From Caenorhabditis elegans (taxonomy: Eukaryota > Nematoda > Chromadorea > Rhabditida > Rhabditidae), in contig NC_003280.10 of assembly GCF_000002985.6 (NCBI RefSeq), forward strand, positions 10,970,501 through 11,034,500: a stretch of DNA of 64,000 nt, in the 5' to 3' direction. Below are positions 1 through 14,000 of this stretch, in pieces (the stretch's first letter is position 1; every line of letters starts with the position of its first letter). Position numbers and translations under genes: made by a program. The notes beneath the pieces are model-generated. The model saw nothing but the letters and a program-made list of their open reading frames with translations, was not told the origin of the DNA and ran no database searches.

Positions 1-145
1 CTCTGAGCTCTGCCCAAATTTACCCAAATCTACCCAAATAGCAAATAATAAAACAGCCCAAATTGCTGTAAACCATTTGATAACCGCCAAGGATTAGGTT
101 TAGGCTTAGGTTTAGGCTTACGCTTATTCTTTGGATTAGGCTCTA
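1..145 (+). repeat. Telomere-like TTAGGC dispersed repeat module
   Basis: Degenerate TTAGG(T/C) hexamers (ggtttaggcttaggtttagg) occupy about 90-125, next to the 19-mer gctgtaaaccatttgataa at 65-83 and the motif ctctgagctct at 2-11. The same three pieces recur in another order around 34645-34730, so this is a copy of a dispersed repeat, possibly a multi-unit array cut by the window edge. TTAGGC is the C. elegans telomere hexamer. No gene is visible here. Confidence 0.7.
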
Positions 146-3100
146 GCGCTTACTCTGAGATTTTGCTATACATAATATTCTAATATAACGTTTATATTTC
201 AATAATTCGTTCATTGAGTGATAAACTGGCAACTTTAATTCTCCGGATATTAGATTAGACAGGTCACTTCATTAAATGCAAAAATAAGGAAGATGTTATT
301 GGGAATGGGAAGTACTTGAATTCTAATCAATTATGCATTCCTATCCTTCTTCAACTACTCAATAATTATCACAGAGATAATTCATTCAACTACGGAAATG
401 ACGAGTCCATGAAGAGGACGTCTTTCTCTCTTCAGTTAACACCGGAATTTCCGAGTCACTTTGTCACGGTGTCCCTTTATTTTTGTTATTATTTTTCCTG
501 ATTAACCTTTCAAAGTTCCTAATTTCACACTTTTCCTACTGTATCTAGGCACGCATCAACAAACTTCTTCAACTGTATAATGAATATTTTGACGAATTGA
601 AAAAAAAAATGGCGGAACTTTTTTTTTTCATTTTGTTGTTCTTTTCTCTTCTCCGCAACCCATTCACGCCGAGTGAACACTAACTGAGTGATAGATGACT
701 GAATTAGTGACAAAAAACTCACCTCTGCATTCTTGATATTTTTCTACTGGGAATTTTTGGAGTTTTTTGGAGCTTTAAATTTTTGGAGCCCTGAGAAATG
801 CTGAAAAATGTAGATGGTATTTTTTGACATTTTTTTAATAATTGGAAAAAAGTCTACTGATTTTTACTTTATTTTTACAATTAAGTCAGACCATTGAAAT
901 CATTTTATCGCATTTTGTGATTTTTAATTCTTTGAAAAATATTCCAAAATTTCTAGGGAAATATTTCGAAATTACAGACGGAAAATTAACTGGTTGCGAA
1001 TCAAAACTTCATTTGTTGCGTATTTTTGAAGCCCCTAAGCTTTTAGTTTTAATAAAACGCACTTATGTAATTATAATTTTTCCAGTTTCTAAAATTCCAG
1101 ATCTAGATTTTCTCGACCGATTTCCCAGTGTTTCACATAAGAAGCACAAAGATCATTCAAAACTTAATGTTTAAAACGTGGGCGCCTTTTAGAGTGCAAA
1201 AATATTCCAGAAAAAAATATGTAAATTGGAACATTTGATCCTCAGTCTGCGTCCAGCTCCTTTTCCTCCAACCATTTGCTCTGATTATTATTATTATTTC
1301 TGGTCGCCGCCGCCACCGCCGCAAATCTTCCAAATTCAATTTTCAAAGTGTCACACATATTCTCTAACCTTCCTCCAATTCAACACACAAATATGATTCT
1401 AGTTAGGGCGTGTTTCGGCTAACGAACTTTTCCCCCAGAAATATTTTTGCGGGGCGGCGGGGTTTGCCTCAAATTCCACCCACACCGAGATACATCACCT
1501 AGAAATGATGTGTGTTTGTTTTTGCTTCTGATGGAGTTTAATGTGAAAATGTTCAATTTCTCAAATTTCATAGGTGGTTAGAGCTTCATGTGTTCCCTTT
1601 AGTTGCAGTATTTCGAAGTTTTCTTTTTAGATTTAGAGAAGATAATATTGTATATTTTGAATATTTTTTGGCTTCGAAAAACTGTACTGAAATACTTCAA
1701 AATAATGGTTTTTCAAATTCCTAAACAATTTTAAACTTATAAACCTTTCCTCTGAAGTATCTGAGTTTTTTCTTCAACTATAAACTGATAAAAATTATCG
1801 GCCGGTCCGTAGAGCCTATTTTTGAGATTACTAAATTTTATTTGAAAAATTCAGGTTTCTCTGTAAATATCAGCTCTGAATTTATCTTCACTTCAAGTAA
1901 AATATACAATTTTTTAGGCCAACAAAAATTAGGCCACTTAAAAAAAATATTTTTCTAAATTTCACTAAAAATATGAAATTACTAGACAATATTCTTTGAA
2001 CCTTGATGTTAGTTATTTCGGACGGAATGAGTATCAGTGAAGCTCAGCTTGTTCGCTTTTCCCCTAGCCGGTGCCCATTGTCGCACAAAAACATTTAATG
2101 AATAAAATATGACAGTCAACGACACCTCAATGTGTGTATGTGTCGCACCCACCCAGAGAGTCTCTGAGAATTACTTCTCTTCGCTTTGTGTTTCGAGTTC
2201 TTCAAGTTTTTTATCATTGGAAAAAACTGATTAAATTGATCTACCAAGTCTAGAAAAAATTTTTAGACTTTAGACGAAAAAAGGCTTCTTGAAAAAATTT
2301 GGTTGTTTGATTTTTCGACAATTTAACAACAAACGAAATTTGTCTATCCTCATAATTTTAAACCTAGAAACTTTCATGACTATTGATATTTAGTCCATGA
2401 AAAAACTGCGTATAGAAAAATCGATGAATAATTTCTGTAAGTCGTCCAAGTTCCTACAAAAATGGATGGGTACCGAACAATGTTCCATTTTCATTTTTAG
2501 ATATATTTTCAGTTTTTTGTTACGATCTCGACAGTTCGCAATAAAATTACCCGCGCATTTTCAATGAACATATGTACGTTTTGAAATATTTTAAAATTGG
2601 AAAAAGTCAAGTAATTAAGTCCCATTGGGCAAAGTTCAAAAACTATTCAAAATTTTAACAATATCATATAGTAACTCAAAGGCTATGTTTGACTTTTGAA
2701 TAACTGTATTATAAGTGATAAATTCTAACATGAATCAAGTGATTTCATTTGATTCGCATTAGGGGTTTCCTTCCGGACACATTGCCACCGCTTTAAGTCT
2801 TTTTGCCGTTTTTTTTCCATTTCTTTCTATGTCTCTTTCTCTCCCCTACCACCTCTGAAAACCACCAACACAACAAAAAACAACAAAAATCTGCGTGAAT
2901 ATAATCGGTTGCACCATAGCGGTGCTCTAGTGATCCCCCAAGGAGTGCCTATTGTCCATTCGGCAACTTTTTCTCGTCCCTTCCGTTTTGCGCCCGTAGT
3001 AGCAGTAGAAGCAGGAGAAGCTCTCTTAGATTGACGTCGAACATGATGAGGTCCATTGGTCTTTCACTACACACATTCCTTCCTGTCATTCACATCACTA

Positions 3101-4860
3101 AATGGTGGAGGCGGTGGAGGAAAAGTGCACACCCGAGATTTTGCAGACAACATCACTTTTATTTCCGCTTTATGCTCTTCTTGAACTCTAAGACTTTCAT
3201 AAAATTAGATAGATATTACTGTATTTTGCCAAACTTAGCCCTGACTAGAAATTCCATTCCGTTCGGGCGTGACGGTGCCGCTGCCCTCCTCTGAAATTGC
3301 CCGGACGGTGCTCAAAAGTTATTTTAACCTTAAAACTCGACAGAACTCAGATATTAGCTTGAACTCATCAGTATTTAAGGTACTTATTATTTCCATTTTA
3401 TTAAAGACCAGTTTTCAAGGTGTCAAGGTTTCCCATTTTTTTCAAGTGTTGCTAAAGTTTGCCCAGATTGAACCTAATTTTACAGTACAAAATGACTTCG
3501 ATTATCCAATACAATGCAGCTTTCTATGCAGCTTTCTATAAAATAGATTTTGTACTCAATTACGCTTGAGCTTGATCTTGAGAGAATCTAGATTGTGGCA
3601 AGATGAATTTGAGTTGAAATTTTCCGAACCTTTTACAGAATCCGGCTGATGTTCAAGAACTAACTCACAAATTGGTTTGTCTAATTTTTCTCAAAAAAAA
3701 AATCTCATTTTGATCTCTAAAAACATATTTTGATGTATCAAAACCCCCTTAATCTGTTGACTCATTGTGAACATTACCTGTTCACTGAAAACTAATTAAA
3801 CTATAATTTAACACCTGCTCTACAGAAAGTTCTCCCCCTTTTCTCAAAATAAACTATCAAAGTTTTCCAACTCCAACCTCTTGGTGTGAATTCATTCATT
3901 ACATGGGGGTCATCTAGAAGAGTAATAGTAATAGAAGTAAAATTGTTTCATTTTGCTCCCCTTATTCCTCGATTAGTCTTGTCCCGCCATTTGCATGTTT
4001 TTGCTCTGCGTCTCTTCTTCTTCTATACACTCTCTATTTTCTTGCAGAGTTGTTCAAAGTTTAAGCTTTGAGAGAAGCGAATGTGGCAGGGGTGATTTTA
4101 ACGGGACTTGAAACAAAGCGCTTACAAAAATGTCTTAGAATTCACATATTCAAAAAATTTTTTGTTTGCATTTTTAGAACTTCGAATTTGAACTTTGATT
4201 TATATGGTGCTAAAATAACTAATATCGTAGTATTACTTTTCTTAATTCAAAAAAAAAAAACCAAAAAAAATTGTGTTAAAATATGACATTTTGGCCATGA
4301 ACTATGATAAGGAATTAAATTGAAAAAATCCCAATTCAACTAGGCTTCTCCAACTTGCTATATATTGTCTGAATTTTTAAAATCTAAAAATATACATGAA
4401 AATGGTTGTGAAAAGGTTATGCAAAATGATAAAAGTCTGAGCTATTTCCGAATAAAGAAAAAATTTTTGTAAACCCCTCTATTTCATAATTGTGTTCCCT
4501 TGATTTCTCAATTAGATTTATCATCTCCTTTCTCCAAATCTCTCGCCCCCGCGCCAAGCCCCCAGCTCCTTCCAAATGACCCCCTCACCTGCCCTTGCGC
4601 AATGGTCATTAATAAAAGCAACATTTTCCATTTCCCAAATAAATCCCTGGGACCCCTTCTTCTCCACACCACTTTTTTCTTTTCTCTCTCTTCCTCTTGT
4701 TCTTCAACCCATTTGCGCGGCTTTCCAGGTCGCTTGGAAAATTTTTGTGGTGGCTTTTTAATCGGCCTTTCATATCTTTTTGTTTCATGCTCTTGTGCTT
4801 CCTGAACTTTGATTATGTAGTTGATGTCACTTCTGCTCTTTTCTTTCTGTTCCCTTAACA
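146..4860. other. Upstream intergenic sequence, no gene recognised
   Basis: AT-rich sequence with many homopolymer runs. The open frames are short, low in complexity and without a start, splice pattern or domain that would support a gene. CT-rich stretches near 2790-2860 and 4500-4700 look like ordinary nematode upstream sequence. Part of it probably serves as the distal promoter of the long ptp-3 transcript, but no factor site can be named. Confidence 0.5.
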
Positions 4861-5038
4861 ATTTTCATTTAAAATTTCAGATCCTCACCTCTAAATCCTC
4901 ATACCCAACAAAGTCTTCTGTGATCAGAAAGCAGCGCGAATAAAAATTAAAAATTAAATAAAATTAATTTAATTCAAGAAAAAACTTTAAAAAATTTTCC
5001 AACAAAAATGGGTGTATCTCTCTAATCAGAAAAACATC
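4861..5038 (+). promoter_or_regulatory. ptp-3: 5' leader of long ptp-3 with acceptor sites and a short upstream ORF
   Basis: A good acceptor, aaaatttcag, ends at 4880, and a second, ctctaatcag, ends at 5029, ten bases before the start codon. Either could take a spliced leader or end a 5' UTR intron. Between them lies a five-codon upstream ORF (ATG 5008, stop ending 5025). It would be in the mRNA if the 4880 site is used and removed if 5029 is used. No TATA box was seen. Confidence 0.45.
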
Positions 5039-8000
5039 ATGATCCAATTCAGAAACAAGAACAACAGTATGAATCGGATAGCGCGTCACTTACGAAATGT
5101 GGCACGCCGAAAAGGCTCGTCGCTGCTTCTGTTTCTAATGCTAAGTACCGTACTGGTCGCGGCAAAAGAGGACGGTAAGTTGGGGGAAGAGGATGAGGAT
5201 TTCGGGTGGAATGATGAAGAGCCACCTGATAATCAGGATGTGCAGGACGGGGGAATTCCGTTGGTTCGGAAGGAAGAGTTTACAAATAATCAGCTTTATG
5301 CTGAAGCTTATCAGAGTTATATTCAAGCTCTTGCGTGTAAGTTATAGTGCAGGTTTGGTTGAAAAATAATGGTTTTTCGAGAAAACAGAAAAACCTTTGG
5401 AATTTTTTTTCAGAAAAAAATTGGAAAACATTTTTTATTAAAAAAATGTTTCAAAAAGCTTTACTACCCCTAGACACTTGTAAAATCAGGAAAAAATCAG
5501 GAAAATAATTCAGATTCATTTTTTTTGCAACCACATAGGCCCGGATAAAGCTGTAATACTCCCTAAGATTCCAGCTCAGTTTCAAATTTAAGCGCAGTTT
5601 TATGCGGAGGATTCAATTCTAAGTTGTATTGTTGGCAAGAATTCAAGTGAACTATATTTACAGTTTCTATTTTTATAATCTTCAGACCCCGCCCGACTAG
5701 TCGTCCGTCCAGACTCATCAACCGTCGTCGATGAATCGAAAATCTCATTTTTCTGTCGAGCAGATGGAAATCCGTTGCCTAGTGTGATTTGGAGAGTCAA
5801 TGGAAAATCCATAACAGATCATAATCGGTATTAAGGCTTCATTGAAATATATAACTGTTACAAATTTTCCAGAATATCAATAAAATCCTTGGCCACCGGC
5901 TTATCGACTCTCCGTTTCGAACGTGTCTCTCTGGATGACAATGCGACTGTTGTGTCCTGCTCGGCTGATAATGGAGTTGCCAATCCAGTTGTCGCAGAAG
6001 CATCACTAACCGTTGTCCCACGAGACAAAGTTCCGATTGGGTTCCCTCAAATTGAACTTCATCCATCATTGAAGTCGGTCGAACAGGGGAAAACTGCTTA
6101 TGTCTCTTGTCGGGTAAGTTTTTTGAAATTTTAAAATAGTTGCGTTTAAGATGGGAAATTCGTTGTATGTATTATGAAAAGATTTTAAAATTTTATCAAC
6201 AAATAATAATGCTAAAAACTTTTAAAAATATGATATTTCGGAAATAAAAATGAACTTGAAGAAATTAACAATTGAAAGAAGAACAATTCAATATGGAGTT
6301 AAAATGGGATTAAAATAGCAAAAATAGCACAAATACCAAAAGTTACCAACACCAAAATATCATAGCACATCTGGAATTACCCTATATACCTGAAACCAAA
6401 TACTAAAAACTATGTCGGCTGTTTTCAAATTAAAAAAAACAAATAAAAAAATATTTTTTTAAAAAACTTTAAAAATGTTAACGATTCCAAAATCAAATTC
6501 AAAAAAATTCTTTCAGGTCCGAGGAGATCCTCGAGCAAAAGTCCTTTGGCTCCGTGACCTGATCCCGCTAGACATTCGTGCAGATGGTAGATACTCTGTA
6601 AGTACAATCGGAAACCCTGGAGCCCTGATGATTCAGCATGCTCGAGAAGAAGATCAGGGAAAATACGAATGCATTGCAAGGAATACATTAGGAGTTGCTC
6701 ACTCGAAAGCCGCAAATCTTTATGTTAAAGGTTAGTTTGGGATGGGGATTTTTTGAGGGAGGGATGTTTTAAAAATTTTTTATATAATTTTAAACCAGAA
6801 ATTACGGTGCCAAAAAATGTCTGAAAATATATGCTCACACACAATCAAAATTTTTTCAGTTAATGCATTTTAAAAGTTTAAGTTGTTTTAGAAATACATA
6901 ATGATCCAAATTCAATTGTTGAAAAACTGGAATGCCTAACTTGTTCAGTTATTCATTGAAATTTCGCACTTCGAGAGGGGTCAACTCATCCTAACTAAAT
7001 TTAAAATAGGCGCCCCAGCCAAAAACTGTTCAAATTTGCATTAAAATAGGTTGTCCATTCCTCCTCCTCTTCTTGTTGCGATCACATTTGCATTTGTTTG
7101 AGCATGTGGCTTGATATCTGCGCCTCTTGGTCACTTTTATTCGGTCACTTGTTCTCTTCGTGATTTTCATTTTTATGACATAGAGTGGGAAGGGCGAAAC
7201 AGAGAGAAATTGATGAGAATAGGTGTGATTCACTGATTTATGTTTGATTCGGTGAGCGAATTTTATTCTAGATTTTAGGCCTGCTAGTTGAAGTATTTTT
7301 AATATAACTTTTCATAGTTTCTATTTTTCCCTGATGAGCATTTATATCGGTGGTGCTCATTTGAGCGGAATGCTTTTGTTTCAGCATGACCTTATTTTTT
7401 TAAAGCTTTGAGCTTTAGAATAGGTGATTTTTTCTAAAACATTGCTTCTGATCTATTTTTGGAAATATAACCGTTTTCTGACTCAATAATACATAGTGAG
7501 GTAGATTTTCAAATCGAGTTAAATTTTTAAAGTTCCAGAGACTTTTTTTTGTAAGATACAGCTCTAAAATTTCAAATTCCAGCCATTTCAACCAAATTTT
7601 TAAATTCGAAAAATTATTCTATACATTTTGAAACACTTTTGTTTGAGTCTACAACACTGCCAACACTCTGAAATAGTTTGAGCTTCTAAGCATTTTTAGT
7701 CAAAATTTTGGAAAAGTGCCAACCTTTCAAAACAAAAGTGTAAATTTTGGAAAATTTTGCGTTGAAATTTTTCTTTGACAGATTGCTACACCTTTAAATA
7801 AAAAAATCTCTTCATAGTTTTTTACCCTCCAAGCTCCTCTCTAGATCTGGCAATCATAAAATAAATTCCAAATGTCAATAAAATCGTCCAAAAACCGCCA
7901 TCCGGATATCTATCGAGCATTTAGCTTCCATCTTTCTGTGCTCAAACTGTGAGCCATCACTAGTAATTGGAGGTCATCTGGAAGATGTCGGTCGTCATCT

Positions 8001-11000
8001 AGGCGCCTTCCCGACATGTGTGCTTTATGTGTGCAGGCATACGACGACACCCGATGACCAGCAATTTCTCATTTTTATGACACCCGGCCACAAATTTCGA
8101 TGATTCTTCTTCCCCGGTGTTGTCGTCTTTTGTGTTGAGAGATGTCTTGTCTTTTGATCATTATCATTACTTGGACTTTCTCTATCATTTCTAGATTTCT
8201 ATGGCTCACATCTAGATTGTTCGTGAGATGAGAAATTTTCAAAATGTTCTCCAGAATTTACCATAATTCCTCTGACAGCCTTACACTTCTGAAAGTTAAA
8301 AGTTGCAAGTTAATATTATTGTCCATTTTTCCTTCATCCATTTTTTAAGTTCTAAAATCTCCGAAATAAAAAAATCAAGTGTTAAAGTTTTGAAAAAATA
8401 CCCCAATTTTCTCAAAGGTCACAAAACTATGCCTGAACTTATAGCCGACAGTAAAAACATTTTGAATCGATTTTAAAATTACTTTAAAAATTTTCAATTT
8501 GTTAAAGACTTTTCAAAAATTAATTTTTATTTTTTGGAGCCTGTAGTAATGAGGTACAGTAACCAAATTTTCAGAACAGAGATTTCTAGATTAATTTTAT
8601 GGAACAACCTTATTGAAAAAACTATTAAACTGTATATATCCCTTTTTGTTGCATAAATAATATAATCCCTTAATTGTACTATATTAAATTAAAAATCTTC
8701 CCAAACCACCTAATTTCCGGTAGATTTCCTCTTGCTTCTCCTAATCAGTAAACTGTTGTAAATCTCGACGCTTCTCCATCTTTTCACAACAACAATTAAA
8801 TTAAAAGTGCGCGAAATGTTTGCATAAGTTAATGGAAATACATAGTGTATATCACGATGAGGAGACGCAGACAATTTAGTGTTTATGACAGTTTGGTGGT
8901 TCATTTTCATTTTCAACAACACACGCTTCTTCTTCATTCCCATTACTCATTCATTTTCCAGCCTGTTTCCGGTGACATCTGTTCTTTTCATTCTGGGGGA
9001 GGAGGTACCCGTAAATCAACAAGTTGAACTACCTTTATCCTTGTCCTTCCGACTAGTGTTGATTAGACGAATGTGTTGTCTCCCATTACTTTCAATGGGG
9101 TCTTGAGACATCATTTAGTGTTCTCGGGTCATTTAGTTTACTGTTGATGTTGTGATAAAGTATGTTACTACCAGGATTGATGTGGGCCTATAGAACGTTT
9201 TGGTATTATTTTCAAGTTAATTTTAGAAATTTGAACTATAAAACAAAAATTTAGATTTCCCATTTCTTGTATAAACCATTCTTGTATTAAACTGTGTAAA
9301 TAGGGAAGAATTTTTTTTATCTGTAAACTATCATTATTCCTCACTTCAAAGCCGACTAGTTCCCGTTTCTTCCAGTATTTAAGTACATATATCATCCCGG
9401 GAACGACAAAACCCATTTGCTTTACTCTAATGCTGAAAATTTAGTGATATTTTCCTGCCCACCCAGTCAAAAATATCAATTTAATTTTTACGAGCTTGTT
9501 TGAGATTCCCATATGTGTATACAGCAATAAGCGTTTTTGGTTGTAAACAACGTTGGCTGTTGAGAAAGAAAATTATTTATTTTGTTTATTTCTAAACCAA
9601 CAAGTTTGGTTCCCAATATTTCAAGAGTTTATTTTAAAAAAATTTTAAAAACTTGTCTCATCCCGTCACGTGACACGATGTGTCAGTAAGATCTCATAAC
9701 AGTGATGATGATAAACACCAAGAAGTTTGTATGTGTTACACAACAAAACCAACATGAAGAAGAAGAAGCCATACACACACACGTACACACATTTCTTGAC
9801 TCTTGAACATAAGTACTTTTCCAGTTCTCTTCTTTTCTTGTCAAGATTCCAAATTTCGATAAGTGTTTTTCATTTGAAAACCACCACTAGTTTTGGTTTT
9901 ACTCTTCGCTCCATAAACCATGAGCATGAACCCAATTATCTGGTGCTCCAATCGCACAAATTTGAGTTTTTATTTCTACTAGGAGATGAGAGCAAAACAA
10001 GATGCAGAGGGTGTTATTGAACTTCTGGGATTTTTAGAATTTTTTGAATTTCTGAAGTTAGAAATCAATATTTTGAATTTAGCAATGTTTCCAAAATATT
10101 TCGTGGTTGTCTTGAATCCCTCACTATTAGCTCAACTTTGACAGCGTATATCTAGGTTCACTTTAATTTTATTAAAATATTTTCAACTATAAAAATAACT
10201 GTCAAATATTTTTCTATACTTTCATAGTTCAACAGTTTTTTATAAAGCAAGAAACAATCAAGATAGGCTGTTAAAAGAGAACAGTTATGGTGCACGACTA
10301 ATAGAAAAAACCGTGTTTTTTGGTATTTTGATAGCCCCGGCATTTGTATGTCTTAAATATTTTATAAGTTTTTAAAAAAATTTTTAATGAATTTTTTCAC
10401 GATGTGCACACTTTTTCCGGGGCGTTTTCCGGGCGAGAGGTGGGCGAGCGAGTTTGAAGCCAATTTTTTGGAATTTTTTTTGTTATATTTGTATTAGAAC
10501 TATCATTTTAAGAATAAAATATATTTAGTTCCAGAACATACGTTCGTCTAGAGTGATGGCATAAATCTTAAATTTATTTTTATATTTTTGTTACTCTCTC
10601 TGTTATTTTTCTATTCAAAATCCCACAAAAATTAGAGCATATTCTTCTTGCTCAATAGCTTCAGAACTCCTACTACTACTATTACGCCTCACTTTGTCAT
10701 CTATGATTGATCCTCCTCCCTGTCCCTCATTTCCTCCAATTTTTCCACATTTTTTCTGTTGCAGAAGGTTTGCTATGATTTATCTGTCATATGTGTTGGT
10801 GCCCTTTCACTCTCTCTCTTTCTCAAAACTTTTTTGAGACATGATGGAAGACAATGAAGTGGGTCGGCACGGCGAATAATTAATTTGAAATGGAGCGCAT
10901 AGGGAAAAAACGAGACGAATTCTCAAGCAGTATTCGGAGAAATTTTGGAGCAAGATGCCGCTCTACTTTGTGCTCATCTCTGGGTTATCCTGCCGACTAC

Positions 11001-14000
11001 TTTTGTGTTACTTTTTTAAAGCAAGAAACTTGTAATACTTGAAAATTAAAAAAAAAACAGAATCTATACATTTTTAGAGAACTGCAAACTTTTTTTTTGG
11101 GTTAATTCAGAAATATTTGGTAGACAATTTCAATTTAAACATAGCGAGCTGAAATAAAAATTACTTTTTAGCTGACTTTTGGAAAATTTTGCAGCTGGCA
11201 AGTATACCATTTATAATGCTCAGGTTACTGTAGTTTGTTCAGTAGCAAAACATGTTAAACCCTTTTGGAAACTTGCCAAATTTAAATTGGCATAAATTTG
11301 AAACTTTCCAAATTGAAAGTGAAAATCAATTACCAATTTATCTATGATTTGCTTTAATTCTCTAGATCTTTTGAAAATACATTTCTTTGAATTATTTCAA
11401 ACTGTTACTTTTTCCAATTATTCTTATAATCTTTTACCACATTGCAATATCATATCACTAGATTCCCATCTTTCTAATGAACGTGCTCACCCATGCATAC
11501 TCAACCTTCCAACTTACCTCATTTTTTGGAGGACCATCTCCATCTCCTCTCTCCGTCCCACTTTCCAGTCCGTTCACACTCATCTCAATTACAAATTAGT
11601 GCAGTGGCTAAAATATCACGTCAAGTGGAGAGACCGAAGGCATAGTTTGGAAACATTTGCCGGATGCTTCCTGTGGAGAACAGGCGTGCTCTAAGGATCA
11701 CGAGAAAAACTGAGAGAGGGGGGATTTGATTGAGAAAAATTGGGGGTGCCTAGGTGGACACTCTCTGACATTTTATCATTAATTGCGGACCATTAGTCAG
11801 TGTCATCAAGGGGAGAATATCTATCTTTTTTTTTCCTTTTCTTACTTTTTTGTTATATGTTATATGACAAACGTTTGTCTTTTTTTTTTTGAGACAATGT
11901 TCTTCTTTTGGCTTTTTTAGAATTTCACCCTCTGCATTTGAAAGCCACTTTCTTTCAAATAATTTTTTTTCAATTTTCTGTCGCATATTGGCAACTTTCT
12001 GCCAAAGTTTGGCAATTTCTTGTCAAGCTTCGGCAAACATCTGAAATTTTTGGTTTTCCAAAAGTATAAGATTTTGGTTCATACATCAGGTTGTCATGCA
12101 ATTTCACACATTTCAAGTTGACACCTTGTACATTTTTTTCCAAACAAAAAAGCACAGCTTCTCCATTTTTCCCCCAACTACAACACTTTTGTGCAGGAAG
12201 GCGGGTGTTCGGTTACTAATTCTTCCGACTACGTCCTACTAATTCCTCTTTATTTTCTCAAGTGTATCCTTACACTCGAAGCTTGTCACTAAATTTGGCT
12301 TTCCAGAATTTTCATGTTCTATTTAGGGCATTTTGTTTGCCCTGTTTAGGCTCACTATCTATAAATTAGAATTTCTAATATTTACTTCATTTTCTATAGC
12401 TTTGCGATTTGCATTTGCAGTCGTTCGATTGTTATTGACCTCCTCGTATCCTCGTTCACTTTTAATTTAAAAATTTTACTTTTTCTCTCAACTAATTAAT
12501 TTGACCAATTCAAACCAAAACTATTTTAGAAAAAAAAATGAAATAACTAGTGGAATCATATAACTGGGAATGCAATCTTCCTCAATCCTAATATATTTGT
12601 TGACGGTGGTCGGGTGTTCCATCGCATTCCTTGACAACACTCTTCCACTGTATCTCTTCAAAAATCTAGACACCAAAGAAACGAGCACAGTTCAGACGGG
12701 TTTGGTTACGGATAAAGGTTTTTATTTTATATCTGGCTGATATTTTCAAAATGCTAATTGTTTCAGTTCGCCGAGTTCCTCCCTACTTCTCTTACAAATT
12801 GGAACGTCAATATGTTGTTGGCGTCGGCGGGAATATCAACTTGACATGCGTTGCCGTGGGTTATCCAATGCCACGTGTCTTCTGGAAAAAGACCGATTTG
12901 AGTGAGTTTTTAATTTTGTATTTTAATAGATTGTAGTGCCACAAAAATCTTTCCAGGAATTTCCTATTCTGAATTATTAAGCTCAAAAACGTTTGATTTT
13001 AAAAAAAGTGCTTTCGAAAATGATAATGAAAGTATTTTCAATTGTAGGAGATTTTTGTGCTAAAAATAGATTTATGAAAAATTAAATGGGGTTGAAATTT
13101 TTATTTTTCAATAATTCGAGAATTTTCTGCTGTTTCCGAATTGTTGAATTATTAAAATTTTAGATTGCAACCGACCCAAACGTTACCGAACAGTAGGCCT
13201 AGGTTGCCTTCAAGGCGAGTTTTATCGTCCTTATCTGCACCTAGGCACGTAGGCGTATGCCTTCCTCCAAATTTTCTAATCACAAATTTTCAGTGGTACT
13301 TGACGATCCTTCTACTGCTCCAATTGGCAAAAATGTGCTCACACTGACACACGTGGAATCGACTGAAAACTTCACCTGTGTTGCTGTCAGTGCTCTCGGA
13401 AACATTGAGGCAACAACGACAGTCATAGCTAAAGGTAGGGGAGCTCTAGATGTTTTAAAAATTTATTAGACCATAACGTTAACACTTCAATTTTCAGAAC
13501 TTCCTCCGCCACCAGTCAACATTGTTGTCTCATCAGTAACTTCTGAATCTGTAGTGATTACCTGGAAGCCACCGAAATACAATGAAGCTATCAATAAATA
13601 CGTGGTTAATTATAGGCTCAAGTGAGTTTTTTTTTTCATAATTTTTTGTGTGGTTTTTGCTGTGAATTTGAATTTGCATGGTTTGAAAATTTTCTGTTTA
13701 GATCTGAAAACAAAGATGATGCTGCATTGTTTGCGAAGGATAGTAGAGCTGAAGATGAAAGTGACAGTGAAAGGTACAGTTCGTAAAATTAATTTTTTGA
13801 ATGAATTTTTGCTTGCTTTGCAGTGAATTTTTACATAATTAGGCTTATCATGCTATTTAAAAAAGTGAAATTATTGATTTTCAGATATTCCGAAGGTAGA
13901 TCATCGCGTGGTAAAACCATGGAGACACTAGAGAATAGCCTGGTTATAGACGGTCTTGTTGCGTTTCAGGTGTCATTTATATTTTTTAAAGATAAATATT

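Larger units (their letters stand above)
5686..13434 (+). other. ptp-3: PTP-3 immunoglobulin domains Ig1-Ig3
   Basis: Ig1 (residues about 100-195) shows ISFFCRADG, the core VIWRVNG and VVSCSADNG. Ig2 (about 200-298) shows AYVSCR, VLWLRD and the signature [13 protein letters not shown]. Ig3 (299-390) shows [14 protein letters not shown] and [12 protein letters not shown]. Each has the two cysteines and tryptophan of the fold. In LAR-family receptors these domains bind proteoglycans and synaptic organisers. Introns lie inside the domains, and the 6-kb intron 6731-12766 separates Ig2 from Ig3, which allows the alternative start at 12570 to keep only Ig3. Confidence 0.9.
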
